DNA of 64,000 nucleotides from the NCBI RefSeq assembly GCF_050908235.1, contig NZ_CP194340.1; one strand, given 5' to 3'. Below the pieces are notes generated by a model. It was given only the letters and a program-made list of their open reading frames with translations. It was not told where the DNA came from and did no database searches. This document shows positions 8,819 to 16,675 of this stretch, piece by piece. This DNA comes from Pseudoramibacter alactolyticus (GTDB lineage Bacteria > Bacillota > Clostridia > Eubacteriales > Eubacteriaceae). Position 1 is the stretch's first letter, and every line of letters begins with the position of its first letter. The position numbers and the translations under genes are program-made.

Positions 8819-9988
8819 TCATTTCGCCTCGTTTGCTTCCGTCCAGGCTTTGCCCACCGCTTCAGCCACCCGTTCGGTTACCCGTTTATCAAAGGGGCTG
8901 GGGATAATATGATCTTCATCCCGTTCGTCATCGGTGATGATGCCGGCGATGGCATAAGCCGCGGCCGTTTTCATGGCCTCGGTGATGCGCTTGGCACGAA
9001 CGTCGAGCGCGCCCCGGAAAATACCCGGAAAAGCCAACACATTATTGATCTGATTGGGGAAATCCGAACGCCCGGTGCCGACAACGCGCGCCCCGGCACG
9101 CTTGGCCGCGTCCGGCATGATCTCCGGAACCGGATTGGCCATGGCAAAAATCACAGCATCTTCAGCCATCGAAGCGACCATGGCTTCGCTGACAATATTC
9201 GGCGCTGAAACACCGATCAGCACATCGGCACCGGCCATGGCATCAGCCAAATGGCCGCGGCGCTGCGCTCGATTGGTGTGTTCTGCCAGCCACCGCATAT
9301 AAGGATTGAGGCCTTCTTTATCCCGCGTCAATATCCCATCGATATCCGACACGACGATGTCCCCAACGCCAAGCGTCATAAGCATTTTGGCAATGGCCGT
9401 TCCCGCCGATCCCGCGCCGTTAATCGCCACGGTGATATCGGTCAATTCTTTGCCGACCACTTTCATCGCGTTGATCAAACTAGACGCCACCACGATGGCT
9501 GTTCCGTGCTGATCATCGTGAAATACTGGAATGTCCAGTGCTGCCTGCAGCCTTTCCTCCACTTCAAAACACTTCGGAGCCGCGATGTCCTCAAGATTAA
9601 TCCCGCCGAAAGTCGGCGCAATGTTGATCCCCGTCTGCACAATGGCGTCCGCGTCCTGGGTCGACACGCAGATCGGGAACGCATCGATATCGCCAAATTC
9701 TTTAAAAAGAACCGCTTTGCCCTCCATCACCGGCATTGCTGCATGCCCGCCGATATTGCCAAGGCCCAGCACAGCCGACCCGTCGGAAAGCACCGCCACC
9801 AAATTACCCTTTGCCGTATAGGTATAAACCGCATCTCGGTTTTCCGCAATTTTGCGGCAGGGCTCTGCCACCCCCGGCGTGTAGGCAATGCTCAGTTCCT
9901 CTTGATTGGTCACCGGCAGTTTTGAAGCAATCGCCACCTTCCCCTGATGTTTTTGATGTGCCGCCAACGCGGCCTTATTGTAATCCAT
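8819..9988 (-). CDS. NAD(P)-dependent malic enzyme
   Basis: Oxidative decarboxylation of malate to pyruvate. The 389-residue protein is the short bacterial form: N-terminal malic domain with SIAYTPGVAEPCR (catalytic tyrosine), VLGLGNIGG and the downstream acid residues in FHDDQHGTA, then a Rossmann domain with INGAGSAGTA. There is no C-terminal phosphotransacetylase domain, so it is not the long MaeB form. Cofactor preference cannot be read safely. The start at 9988 has GGAGGG upstream; the promoter is at 10081-10110 with a palindrome in its spacer. It is the first gene of the topA-hslV-hslU operon, an unusual partner for them. Confidence 0.93.
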   Translation of the reverse strand: MDYNKAALAAHQKHQGKVAIASKLPVTNQEELSIAYTPGVAEPCRKIAENRDAVYTYTAKGNLVAVLSDGSAVLGLGNIGGHAAMPVMEGKAVLFKEFGDIDAFPICVSTQDADAIVQTGINIAPTFGGINLEDIAAPKCFEVEERLQAALDIPVFHDDQHGTAIVVASSLINAMKVVGKELTDITVAINGAGSAGTAIAKMLMTLGVGDIVVSDIDGILTRDKEGLNPYMRWLAEHTNRAQRRGHLADAMAGADVLIGVSAPNIVSEAMVASMAEDAVIFAMANPVPEIMPDAAKRAGARVVGTGRSDFPNQINNVLAFPGIFRGALDVRAKRITEAMKTAAAYAIAGIITDDERDEDHIIPSPFDKRVTERVAEAVGKAWTEANEAK

Positions 9989-10080
9989 TTTTCCCTCCGA
10001 TCGGCGCGTATTGCCTGCAAATTTTCAGCAATTTTGGCGGATACCGCCGTTATATTTTTGCCCGTATATTTGATTGCTAC

Positions 10081-10110
10081 ATTATAACCATAAAGCGAAT
10101 CGCTTCACAA
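10081..10110 (-). promoter_or_regulatory. Promoter of the malic enzyme operon with operator-like palindrome
   Basis: Minus-strand -35 TTGTGA (10105-10110), 18-base spacer, -10 TATAAT (10081-10086). A 13-base palindrome, AAGCGA-A-TCGCTT at 10093-10105, occupies the spacer, a place where a bound repressor would block RNA polymerase. Confidence 0.6.
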
Positions 10111-10172
10111 TAGACCGGTTGTTAGTATAATCATCGATTCTTAATTAATTATTTTGCTTTCCTCTGCTTCGT

Positions 10173-10180
10173 GTTATAAT
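10173..10180 (+). promoter_or_regulatory. Extended -10 of the S24-like gene
   Basis: TGTTATAAT motif with TATAAT at 10175-10180, 20 bases ahead of the start; the -35 region (TTTTGC at 10152-10157) is poor. Confidence 0.5.
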
Positions 10181-10199
10181 CCCCATCGGAGGTATTTTT

Positions 10200-10583
10200 A
10201 TGAAATGGAACCGAAATGTCGCAGCGTTTGCTCCGTCGGCACCCTATCTTGTAGATCGGGCGGAAACTACCTGGGATGAAATTCCCCGAACGCAAAAGCG
10301 CGGACAAGCTTATATTTATGTTTCCGTGATGGACAACTCGATGTATGATCGCTATACCAAAGGGGATCTGGTCATTATCAAGCTGACAGATGATTTATCC
10401 GAAAACTTAACCGGCGATGCACTGGTTCAATTGCCCGATGCGTCTGTGTGTCTAAAAAAAATTGAAATGACCAGCCGCAGGATCAAACTCATTGACCGCA
10501 ATGAGCTCGATCCACAAAGTCTGAGTTATCCCAAAGCAGAAGTAACCATCCTTGGCTTTCCGACTTCTGTAATCCGAGCATAA
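10200..10583 (+). CDS. Stand-alone S24/LexA-like peptidase-fold protein
   Basis: A 127-residue protein that looks like the C-terminal self-cleavage domain of LexA/cI-type repressors without any DNA-binding domain. The signature around SVMDNSMYDRYTKGDLVII places a serine at residue 47 in the nucleophile position, and CLKKIE provides a lysine (Lys86) in the general-base position, so the dyad appears intact. There is no signal peptide. The ATG at 10200 has GGAGG upstream. It is monocistronic, ends at a bidirectional terminator, and faces away from the malic enzyme operon. Function unknown; a UmuD-like role, a repressor partner or a degenerate regulator are all possible. A second S24-fold protein is at 35673. 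Confidence 0.7.
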   Translation: MKWNRNVAAFAPSAPYLVDRAETTWDEIPRTQKRGQAYIYVSVMDNSMYDRYTKGDLVIIKLTDDLSENLTGDALVQLPDASVCLKKIEMTSRRIKLIDRNELDPQSLSYPKAEVTILGFPTSVIRA

Positions 10584-10616
10584 AAAAAACAGACACAACG
10601 TCTGTTTATTTTTTAT
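10583..10616. terminator. Bidirectional terminator between the S24-like gene and tRNA-Leu
   Basis: Stem AAACAGAC/GTCTGTTT (10587-10594 with 10600-10607), loop ACAAC, with T-rich sequence on the right and an A-run on the left that gives a T8 tract on the minus strand. It can end both convergent transcripts. Confidence 0.9.
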
Positions 10617-10617
10617 A

Positions 10618-10703
10618 TGGTGCGAGAGACGGGAGTCGAACCCGTACGTACGAAGTACACACGCCTCTGAAACGTGCTTGTCTGCCTATTCCAACACTCT
10701 CGC
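10618..10703 (-). tRNA. tRNA-Leu (anticodon CAG)
   Basis: 86 nt on the minus strand with encoded CCA. Acceptor GCGAGAG pairs with CTCTCGC; the anticodon loop TTCAGAG is closed by CACGT/GCGTG and gives CAG (reads CUG leucine codons); the long variable arm has GTAC/GTAC stems, as class II tRNAs need; the T arm is ACGGG-TTCGACT-CCCGT. It stands alone and shares the terminator at 10583-10616. Confidence 0.96.
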
Positions 10704-10803
10704 AAACGCCCTGTCTGCTGAACACTCGTTTATATTAAGCTTTTTTTTATCCATTGTCAAGTATAATTTTTGTTGCATTATTTATTTTTTGAAAGGCATC
10801 CTC

Positions 10804-11157
10804 ATGACAAAGACAGAACTCAAAATCATCGGCGGTTTGATTATCCTGGCACTGCTGATCCTTGCCGGTTATTTTATTTATCGACAGATCGACAATCGGC
10901 AACTGGTTTTAAAAGTAACCGTGCAACACAAAACCGTTGCTGTCCTCCCGATGAATCAAGACTACCGGCACACCTTTAAAACCAAAGCCGGCCAAAATAC
11001 AATCGTCATCAAAAACGGTCGCGCTTATGTGAGCAAGGCAGACTGCAAAAATCAAATCTGTGTTCACACCCATCCCATTTCTGAAAATGGCGAAACCATT
11101 GCGTGCCTGCCTCATCGTTTAATTTTAACCATTACCACGAAAGGAGAAACTCATTGA
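10804..11157 (+). CDS. NusG domain II-like membrane-anchored protein
   Basis: A 117-residue protein with one N-terminal membrane helix (about residues 8-27, IIGGLIILALLILAGYFIY) and an exported small beta domain. The cysteine-containing pattern SKADCKNQICVHTH followed by ETIACLPHRLILTI matches the family annotated as NusG domain II-containing, which usually sits directly before a Gx transporter gene, as here. It is not the transcription factor NusG. The ATG at 10804 is preceded by GAAAGG. The stop overlaps the next start by TTGA. The cysteines suggest redox or metal chemistry outside the membrane, but no function is established to my knowledge. Confidence 0.75.
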   Translation: MTKTELKIIGGLIILALLILAGYFIYRQIDNRQLVLKVTVQHKTVAVLPMNQDYRHTFKTKAGQNTIVIKNGRAYVSKADCKNQICVHTHPISENGETIACLPHRLILTITTKGETH

Positions 11158-11723
11158 CGCCTTCCATGTCCCGCACTCACCGCCTCGTCTTAATTGCTCT
11201 GCTGACCGTGACCGCTGCGATCTTGGGTTATCTGGAATCGCTGCTTCCCTGTTTTATACCGATTCCTGGCGTCAAAATCGGTCTTCCCAATATCGTCACC
11301 ATGATCAGTCTTTCCCTTTTTAACACGCCGATTGCACTGGGGATCGCCATCGCTCGCGTTCTCCTGACCGGTTTTATGTTCGGCTCTCTTTCTTCCATTC
11401 TTTATGCGCTGGCCGGAGGCATTATCAGCTGCAGCGTCATGGGCGCACTGACCCATACCAACCATCAGCGACAAATCCAAGGACAGGATGCCCCCTTTTC
11501 GCTTATAGGCATTTCCATTATCGGCGCCATGACTCACAATATCGGACAGCTTTGCATCGCCACCATTATCGTTCAAAATCTGCGGCTGATGCTTCTTTAT
11601 CTGCCGTTTCTACTGCTGATCGCCGTTCCCATCGGCCTGCTTACCGGGATCATTGCCCGTCGGCTGCTGCCCTATTTAAATCGGATCCTCCCACAAAAAT
11701 CACATGACAAAAACCCCAGGTGA
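11154..11723 (+). CDS. Gx transporter / heptaprenyl diphosphate synthase subunit I-like membrane protein
   Basis: An integral membrane protein of about 189 residues with five or six hydrophobic segments. The stretch PIPGVKIGLPNIVTMISL with the glycine-rich run that follows is characteristic of the family labelled Gx transporter or, historically, heptaprenyl diphosphate synthase component I; ECF S-component-like topology is likely. I place the start at TTG 11154 because AGGAG lies 8 bases upstream and it overlaps the previous stop (TTGA); the next ATG at 11166 is too far from that site. The substrate is unknown. The gene end lies inside the terminator of the convergent der transcript. Confidence 0.75.
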   Translation: MTPSMSRTHRLVLIALLTVTAAILGYLESLLPCFIPIPGVKIGLPNIVTMISLSLFNTPIALGIAIARVLLTGFMFGSLSSILYALAGGIISCSVMGALTHTNHQRQIQGQDAPFSLIGISIIGAMTHNIGQLCIATIIVQNLRLMLLYLPFLLLIAVPIGLLTGIIARRLLPYLNRILPQKSHDKNPR

Positions 11724-11741
11724 GTTTATGGTCCCCCGGGG
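11709..11741 (-). terminator. Terminator of der, overlapping the convergent gene end
   Basis: Minus-strand stem CCCCGGG/CCTGGGG (11735-11741 with 11714-11720; one G-U pair) and then five T. On the plus strand the G-U becomes an A-C mismatch, so it should work mainly for der. Confidence 0.7.
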
Positions 11742-11768
11742 CTTATTTTATGGTTCTTTTGTTTCGCT

Positions 11769-13091
11769 TTAATCTTCTTTTTCCCGATTGCGAATTAACA
11801 GACGAAAAGGCGTTCCGTCAAAATCAAAGGTCTCATTGATTTTATTCTCAAGATAACGCTTATAGGAAAAATGCATCAGGGTATCGTCATTAACAAAAAT
11901 CACAAAGGTCGGCGGTGCAATATCTACCTGCGAACCGTAAAACAATTTCAGCCGGCGTCCGTTTTTGGATGGCGGCTCTTTCAAACTGACAAAGTCAATC
12001 AACGCCTCGTTGAGTTTTGCCGTGAGAACGCGTTTGCGGCTTTGCGTCACCACGTATTGAATTTTATCGTATATTTTTTCAGCGCGCTTCCCGGTTTTTG
12101 CCGAGATAAAGAGCATCGGCGCATAGGGCATAAAGGCCAGTGAATTGCGAATGTCCCCCGTCATTTTCTGCATGGTTTTGGTATCTTTTTCGATCAAATC
12201 CCATTTGTTAACCACGATGATCGTTGGGATGAAGCGGTTGTGGGCAATGCCGGCAATTTTACTATCCTGCTCGGTAACACCGGTCTGCGCATTCACCATC
12301 ATCAACACCACATCAGCCCGATCCACTGCGGCAATGGCACGAATGATGCTATAACGTTCCACTTCGTCGGCAATTTTACTTTTGCGCCGGAGCCCGGCCG
12401 TATCGATAAAGGTGTATTCCACACCCCCGCGCTCAATCTTGCTGTCAATGGCATCCCGGGTCGTGCCCGGGATATCCGAAACGATCATTCGATTTTCACC
12501 GATAAGCTGATTGACCAAGGTGGATTTGCCGGCGTTGGGCTTGCCCACCACGGCGATGTGCAGACTGCCGTCTTCGTCGTCCGCCAGCTGATACAAAGCC
12601 GCCGTGTTATCCACGATCGCATCCAGCAGATCGCCCAGGCCCAGCCCCTGCTCGGCAGAGATGGGCAGCGGATCTCCCAAGCCGAGATTATAGAATTCGT
12701 AAAGCCTTTCTTCCAATTTGACCGAATCGAGCTTATTCACAACCACAATCACCTTTTTATGCTGCTTTCGGAGCATATCGGCGACATCTTCGTCGGCCGC
12801 GGTCATCCCCTCTCTCCCGTCGCACAGCAACAAAATCAAATCAGCTGTTTCAATGGCGATCTCTGCCTGCACGCGCATTTGATGCATGATGGTGTTGCCG
12901 GTCTTGAGTTCTATCCCCCCGGTGTCGATCAGTGTGAACCGATGGTTCTGCCACTCGGCATCTGCAATGATGCGGTCCCGCGTCACTCCGGGCGTATTTT
13001 CCACAATGGCGATCCGTTCACCCACCAATTTATTAAAAAGTGTCGATTTGCCGACATTTGGTTTGCCGACAACAGCAACAATTGGTTTCAT
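11769..13091 (-). CDS. der: Ribosome biogenesis GTPase Der (EngA)
   Basis: Double GTPase needed for 50S assembly. The 440-residue protein has two G domains in tandem: G1 GKPNVGKST with DTGGIE and NKLD in the first, GKPNAGKST (starting near residue 180) with DTAGLRRKSK and NKWD in the second, then the C-terminal KH-like domain ending in charged residues. Length is normal. The ATG at 13091 has AGGGAG upstream. It lies 50 bases downstream of the DUF512 radical SAM gene, a conserved neighbour in clostridia, so the two are probably cotranscribed. Confidence 0.97.
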   Translation of the reverse strand: MKPIVAVVGKPNVGKSTLFNKLVGERIAIVENTPGVTRDRIIADAEWQNHRFTLIDTGGIELKTGNTIMHQMRVQAEIAIETADLILLLCDGREGMTAADEDVADMLRKQHKKVIVVVNKLDSVKLEERLYEFYNLGLGDPLPISAEQGLGLGDLLDAIVDNTAALYQLADDEDGSLHIAVVGKPNAGKSTLVNQLIGENRMIVSDIPGTTRDAIDSKIERGGVEYTFIDTAGLRRKSKIADEVERYSIIRAIAAVDRADVVLMMVNAQTGVTEQDSKIAGIAHNRFIPTIIVVNKWDLIEKDTKTMQKMTGDIRNSLAFMPYAPMLFISAKTGKRAEKIYDKIQYVVTQSRKRVLTAKLNEALIDFVSLKEPPSKNGRRLKLFYGSQVDIAPPTFVIFVNDDTLMHFSYKRYLENKINETFDFDGTPFRLLIRNREKED

Positions 13092-13141
13092 TTGCTTCTC
13101 CCTTTTCTATTATCACAATCGCTCTAACACCGGGTCTGACA

Positions 13142-14500
13142 TCAAGCTTCCGGTTCATAACCGGAAACAGCCCCAAAAGCCTCGTCCGCCGGATCCGGCA
13201 CGCCGAGAACCCGGTTCACAAAAGCCCGTCCGTCCACCGGTACAATTGTCACCGGTTTTCCCCACTTGGCGCTCAGATCCTCTGTGGTGACATCGTCCAA
13301 AAATAAATGGGTACCGAATTTGACCATATTTTCCGGCAAAAAATACTGATCACAGGTATTTCCGTCAATTTGAGATAAAATATCCCGGCCGGTAATCAGT
13401 CCAGCCACCGTGATGGCTTTGCCAAAAAAACGATTTTGAATGGCCGTCACTTCAAATGTAATACTGGGAAACGCCGCATGAATGGCTTCACACGCTTTTT
13501 GCAGCATGGGTTTCGCCAGCACGCCGGTGATGATGCCGATTTTTTTCGCCGTTGCATCCTGCACTAATTGGGCCGACGCTGTCAAACCGCTTCGCACTTC
13601 CTGCTCGAAGGCAGCAAGCATCCCGACTCCGTTTTCCAGTTGGGTAAAATCTTCGTAGTATTTCGCTTCGGGAATTGGCATTTCGGCCAACAAAAAAAAT
13701 TCATCTGCCGGATAAGCAAAATGGACACCGTGGTCCGCCATCATCTCCCGCTGGCAGGCTTCGATGATGGCAATGGTTTCCCGCGCTTTTTCCCGGTTAA
13801 CCGACTTTAGCGGTGTCAGTCCCTTTCGGAATTTAGTCATCCCCAGCGGTACCACGGATACCGAACGCATCTGCGGGTAAAGCCCGGCCAAATCCCCCAG
13901 CGTGCGCGTGAGCTCCTCTCCGTCGTTGACTTCCGGGCACAGCACGATCTGCGAATTCATTGCAATTTCATGTTTTTGAAAGAATTGAAGATCGTCCATC
14001 ACCGATCCGGCAAAGCGATTATGAAGCATCTGCCGGCGAAGTTTCGGGTTGGTTGTGTGCACTGAAATATTGATCGGCATGATGTGGTAGCGTACGATGC
14101 GCTCTTTCTCTGCCTCGGATAAATTAGTCAGCGTGATATAATTGCCGTATAAGAATGACATGCGTTCGTCGTCATCTTTGATATAAAGGGTGTCCCGCAT
14201 TCCCGGCGGCATCTGATCGATAAAGCAGAAAATACAGCCATTGCTGCAGCGCCGGATCTGATAAGAAGGCTTTTCGGTCAAGCCCAGATCTTCTCCCGGG
14301 TCTTTTTCAATTTCAAGCTCCCATCGTTCGCCGTCCGGCTTTTCAATTTCCACAAGCAAATTTTCGTCTGCGGCAAAAAATTCGATATCGAGCTCGTCAA
14401 GCACGGGATTGCCGTTAATCGCAAGCAAAAAATCCCCGGCTTCCACGCCCATCTCTTCTAATATGGAATTGTCCCTTACAGCTTCAATTCTGTATTTCAT
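13142..14500 (-). CDS. DUF512 radical SAM protein with N-terminal PDZ-like domain
   Basis: A 452-residue protein of the DUF512 family. The N-terminal ~65 residues resemble a PDZ domain (AGDFLLAINGNPVLDELD). RRCSNGCIFCFIDQMPPGM carries the cluster cysteines 85, 89 and 92 in a CX3CX2C pattern, followed by the radical SAM barrel and the C-terminal DUF512 domain. The family is widespread in anaerobic Bacillota; its substrate is unknown to me. I set the start at ATG 14500 behind AAAGGGG; a GTG at 14536 also keeps the frame open but lacks a ribosome site. It is upstream of der in the same operon. Confidence 0.88.
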   Translation of the reverse strand: MKYRIEAVRDNSILEEMGVEAGDFLLAINGNPVLDELDIEFFAADENLLVEIEKPDGERWELEIEKDPGEDLGLTEKPSYQIRRCSNGCIFCFIDQMPPGMRDTLYIKDDDERMSFLYGNYITLTNLSEAEKERIVRYHIMPINISVHTTNPKLRRQMLHNRFAGSVMDDLQFFQKHEIAMNSQIVLCPEVNDGEELTRTLGDLAGLYPQMRSVSVVPLGMTKFRKGLTPLKSVNREKARETIAIIEACQREMMADHGVHFAYPADEFFLLAEMPIPEAKYYEDFTQLENGVGMLAAFEQEVRSGLTASAQLVQDATAKKIGIITGVLAKPMLQKACEAIHAAFPSITFEVTAIQNRFFGKAITVAGLITGRDILSQIDGNTCDQYFLPENMVKFGTHLFLDDVTTEDLSAKWGKPVTIVPVDGRAFVNRVLGVPDPADEAFGAVSGYEPEA

Positions 14501-14583
14501 CGGGACCCCTTTCATCGAGATAACGGCGACTGCCACTATCTTATTAAAACTATTTTGATCTTGGTGCTTTCATTAAAAAGCTA

Positions 14584-14592
14584 TGCTATAAT
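14584..14592 (+). promoter_or_regulatory. Extended -10 promoter of the DUF4364 gene
   Basis: TGCTATAAT, with TATAAT at 14587-14592, 24 bases before the start. No good -35 at 17 bases, so the extended -10 is likely to carry it. Confidence 0.6.
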
Positions 14593-14615
14593 AACACACA
14601 AGAGGTTAATTCCCA

Positions 14616-15128
14616 ATGGAAAATTTTCAGCACAAAACCGAAGACAAACTCATTATATTATATGTTCTGGATAAAATCAAAACGGGGCTGACCCGGGAAC
14701 AGATCGCTTTCATCATTCTCCAAAATCTCCAAACGGCCTATCTGGATATCCAAATGTATATCGATGCTCTGATTGCCGAAAAGATGATCTGGGATCATTC
14801 CGGCAAACTCATCATCTCCTCCAAAGGTTCGGCGATGATTGCCCAACTAGTTGATAAAATTCCCGCCTTTACCCGAGAGATGCTCTCGGCTTTTATTGCC
14901 GGCAACAAACAGGCTATCTTTAAAGAAACGCGAACCGATGCCTCCTACGATGAGGCCGGTCCGGGTGATTTTCAGGTGCATTTGGGACTTAGCGAGAACA
15001 ATCTCGATTTGATGCAGATCTCTGTGAGCTGCCCCAACAAAGAAGAAGCGCTCGCTCTCTGCAATGCGTGGAAAAACAATACCCAGAAAATCTACGCACA
15101 AATCATGAGCACCTTAATCAGCGGATAA
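14616..15128 (+). CDS. DUF4364 family protein (winged-helix-like)
   Basis: A 170-residue protein of a family seen mainly in clostridia. The N-terminal half (KLIILYVLDKIKTGLTREQI, then a second helix-rich stretch ending KLIISSKGSAMIAQL) looks like a winged helix, and the C-terminal half is a small alpha/beta domain. A transcription-regulatory role is plausible but not shown. AGAGG precedes the ATG at 14616. It diverges from the DUF512-der operon. Its original terminator has been split by the IS element that follows, so its transcript may now run into the antisense side of that element. Confidence 0.75.
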   Translation: MENFQHKTEDKLIILYVLDKIKTGLTREQIAFIILQNLQTAYLDIQMYIDALIAEKMIWDHSGKLIISSKGSAMIAQLVDKIPAFTREMLSAFIAGNKQAIFKETRTDASYDEAGPGDFQVHLGLSENNLDLMQISVSCPNKEEALALCNAWKNNTQKIYAQIMSTLISG

Positions 15129-15143
15129 ATTAAACCACACATA

Positions 15144-15160
15144 AAAAGGCTCCGGCCGCT
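15144..15160 (+). terminator. Left half of a terminator stem split by IS insertion
   Basis: This 17-base arm (AAAAGGCTCCGGCCGCT) is perfectly complementary to the arm at 16676-16692. Joined without the intervening element they form a 17-bp stem followed by TTTT, a strong bidirectional terminator between the DUF4364 gene and the P-type ATPase gene. Confidence 0.85.
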
Positions 15161-15218
15161 TCAATCAGGAAAAAAAAGTGATGTGTACCCCAAAAACTGG
15201 ACACAAATAAATACTTAG

Positions 15219-16023
15219 TTACCAACACATGGATGCTTTCCTGTAAGTTACAGGGGGCATCCATTTTGTTTTCTTTTGAATTCTAACATGGTTATAATAA
15301 TGGATATATTCCTTGACGGCTTGAGAGAAGGCTTCGAAGGATTGGTATTGCTTCTCACAGCCATAATACATTTCGTTTTTCATTCTGCCAAAGAAAGTTT
15401 CCATAATACAGTTATCATAGCAGTTGCCTTTCCTGGACATAGATTGGGTAATACCATGAGCTTTGAGTGTTTCTCTATAGTATCGGTGTTGATATTGCCA
15501 CCCTTGATCAGAATGCATAATAAGTCCCTTGAGTTCGTGGCACTTTCTAAAAGCATGGGTTAGCATACGTTTAATCTGCTCAAGATTGGAACGTCGAGCT
15601 AAATCATACGCAATGATTTCATTGGTGTGCATATCTAAAATAGGAGATAGGTAGCATTTTCCCCAAGAAAAGTTAAATGTTAAATTGGGAAACATCGGTC
15701 GTCCATTTCTGAAATGGTCCAGTTGTACTAAAATCTCGATTTATGATATTGTCTGCAATCTTGCCGACTTCTCCCAGATAAGAATGATATTTTTCTCTGG
15801 GACGTTTCCCCAATAATCCTTCACGATGCATAATTCGCTGTACGCGTTTGTGATTGACGACTAAACCTTGATTTCTCAGCGCTTGATAAACTCTTCTGAC
15901 ACCATAACGGCCTTGATACTTTTTGAATATTGTTCGAATCTCATGGGATAACTGGCTATTGCGCTTGGCGACAGCATCAACTTTCTTCAGTTCAAAGTAA
16001 TAAGTGGATCGGGGTAATCCCAT
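15219..16023 (-). pseudogene. IS3-family transposase orfB (DDE domain), frameshifted
   Basis: The catalytic half of an IS3 transposase. The upstream part (from 16023, MGLPRSTYYFELKK) has the HTH_21-like region and ends WTTDVSQFNI then a stop; the remainder continues in another frame from 15695 with the core residues in MHSDQGWQY and the glutamate in METFFGRMKNE. The break is a tandem duplication of 7 bases at 15672-15685; removing one copy restores SQFNFSWGKCYLSP in frame and the normal spacing between the first Asp and YLSP. The orfB frame is open back to the GAAAAAG stretch at 16083-16089 inside orfA, where -1 frameshifting could have produced the OrfAB fusion. Confidence 0.88.
15672..15685. 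repeat. 7-bp tandem duplication inside transposase orfB
   Basis: GTTAAAT occurs twice in direct succession (15672-15678 and 15679-15685). One copy is surplus relative to the expected reading frame. Confidence 0.9.
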
Positions 16024-16040
16024 GGCCTTTAGCAGACATT

Positions 16041-16616
16041 TTAATGGGTGTCCTTCTGCTTTGAGTGCTTTAACGATCGCTGCTTTTTCGCCTTGAGACG
16101 AAGAGCTTCCTTTTCTTCTCTCAAGGCGATCTCTTTTTTTATCACTGCGTTCTCGGCCTTTATATAAGCATTCTCCGCCCTTAATCGAACCAGTTCTTCA
16201 TACTCAGTTTCCACAAGCTTTCTGGGATTATTGATATTGAGTTTCTTCTTCATATCTGGGTACTTTGGCTTTCGTCCTTTCTTTGAACTTATAAGCCCAT
16301 TATAGCCAGAAATCTTATATTTACGTATCCAACTGTATAAAAGACCATCATTAATCCCAGCTTGTATGGCCACGGAGCGAGCCGATTCACCTGTCAAAAC
16401 TTCAGAGACAAGATCAAACTTTTCGTCCGCTGTCCAGACTTTGTTAGCATGCTTGTGTTTTAAAATCTCTGGCCCATGACAATCTTCAAGTTCCACCCAC
16501 TCTCTTACATGCTTCTGAAAAGTTTGGGCTTTGACACCTTTTGGTGTCTTTGGATACTGCTTCTGATGACGATACATTTCAACGCATTTTCTTTTGAACG
16601 CATAACTATATCGCAT
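16041..16616 (-). CDS. IS3-family transposase orfA (helix-turn-helix)
   Basis: A 191-residue DNA-binding protein of an IS3 element. Two HTH-like repeats are visible (around KRKCVEMYRHQKQ and VLTGESARSVAIQAGIND...LLYSWIRKY), followed by a basic linker and a C-terminal leucine-zipper-like coiled coil (LVRLRAENAYIKAENAVIKK). The ATG at 16616 is preceded by AAGGAGG; the longer open frame to 16709 leaves the element. GAAAAAG near the 3' end (16083-16089) is a possible -1 slippery site into orfB. Confidence 0.88.
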   Translation of the reverse strand: MRYSYAFKRKCVEMYRHQKQYPKTPKGVKAQTFQKHVREWVELEDCHGPEILKHKHANKVWTADEKFDLVSEVLTGESARSVAIQAGINDGLLYSWIRKYKISGYNGLISSKKGRKPKYPDMKKKLNINNPRKLVETEYEELVRLRAENAYIKAENAVIKKEIALREEKEALRLKAKKQRSLKHSKQKDTH

Positions 16617-16675
16617 AAAAATACCCTCCTTACTGGATGTCCAGTAAAGAGGGTACATATCAAAGAGAGAGTGGG

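Larger units (their letters stand above)
15179..16662 (-). mobile_element. IS3-family insertion sequence (about 1,484 bp), transposase inactivated
   Basis: Ends are TGATGTGTACCC on the left and its near-complement (reading TGATATGTACCC inward) on the right, both starting TG as IS3-family elements do; CTGGACA is also shared by both ends further in. A 3-bp duplication AAG flanks the element (15176-15178 and 16663-16665). It encodes orfA and a frameshifted orfB on the minus strand. It sits in the loop of a terminator between two convergent genes. Confidence 0.9.

Noticed and set aside
10773..11157. NusG transcription factor
   Set aside because: The protein has a membrane anchor and only the domain-II-like part; it lacks the NGN and KOW domains of NusG.
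15179..16662. Prophage or integrative element around the IS3 copy
   Set aside because: Only transposase genes lie between the ends, with a 3-bp target duplication; flanking genes are housekeeping.
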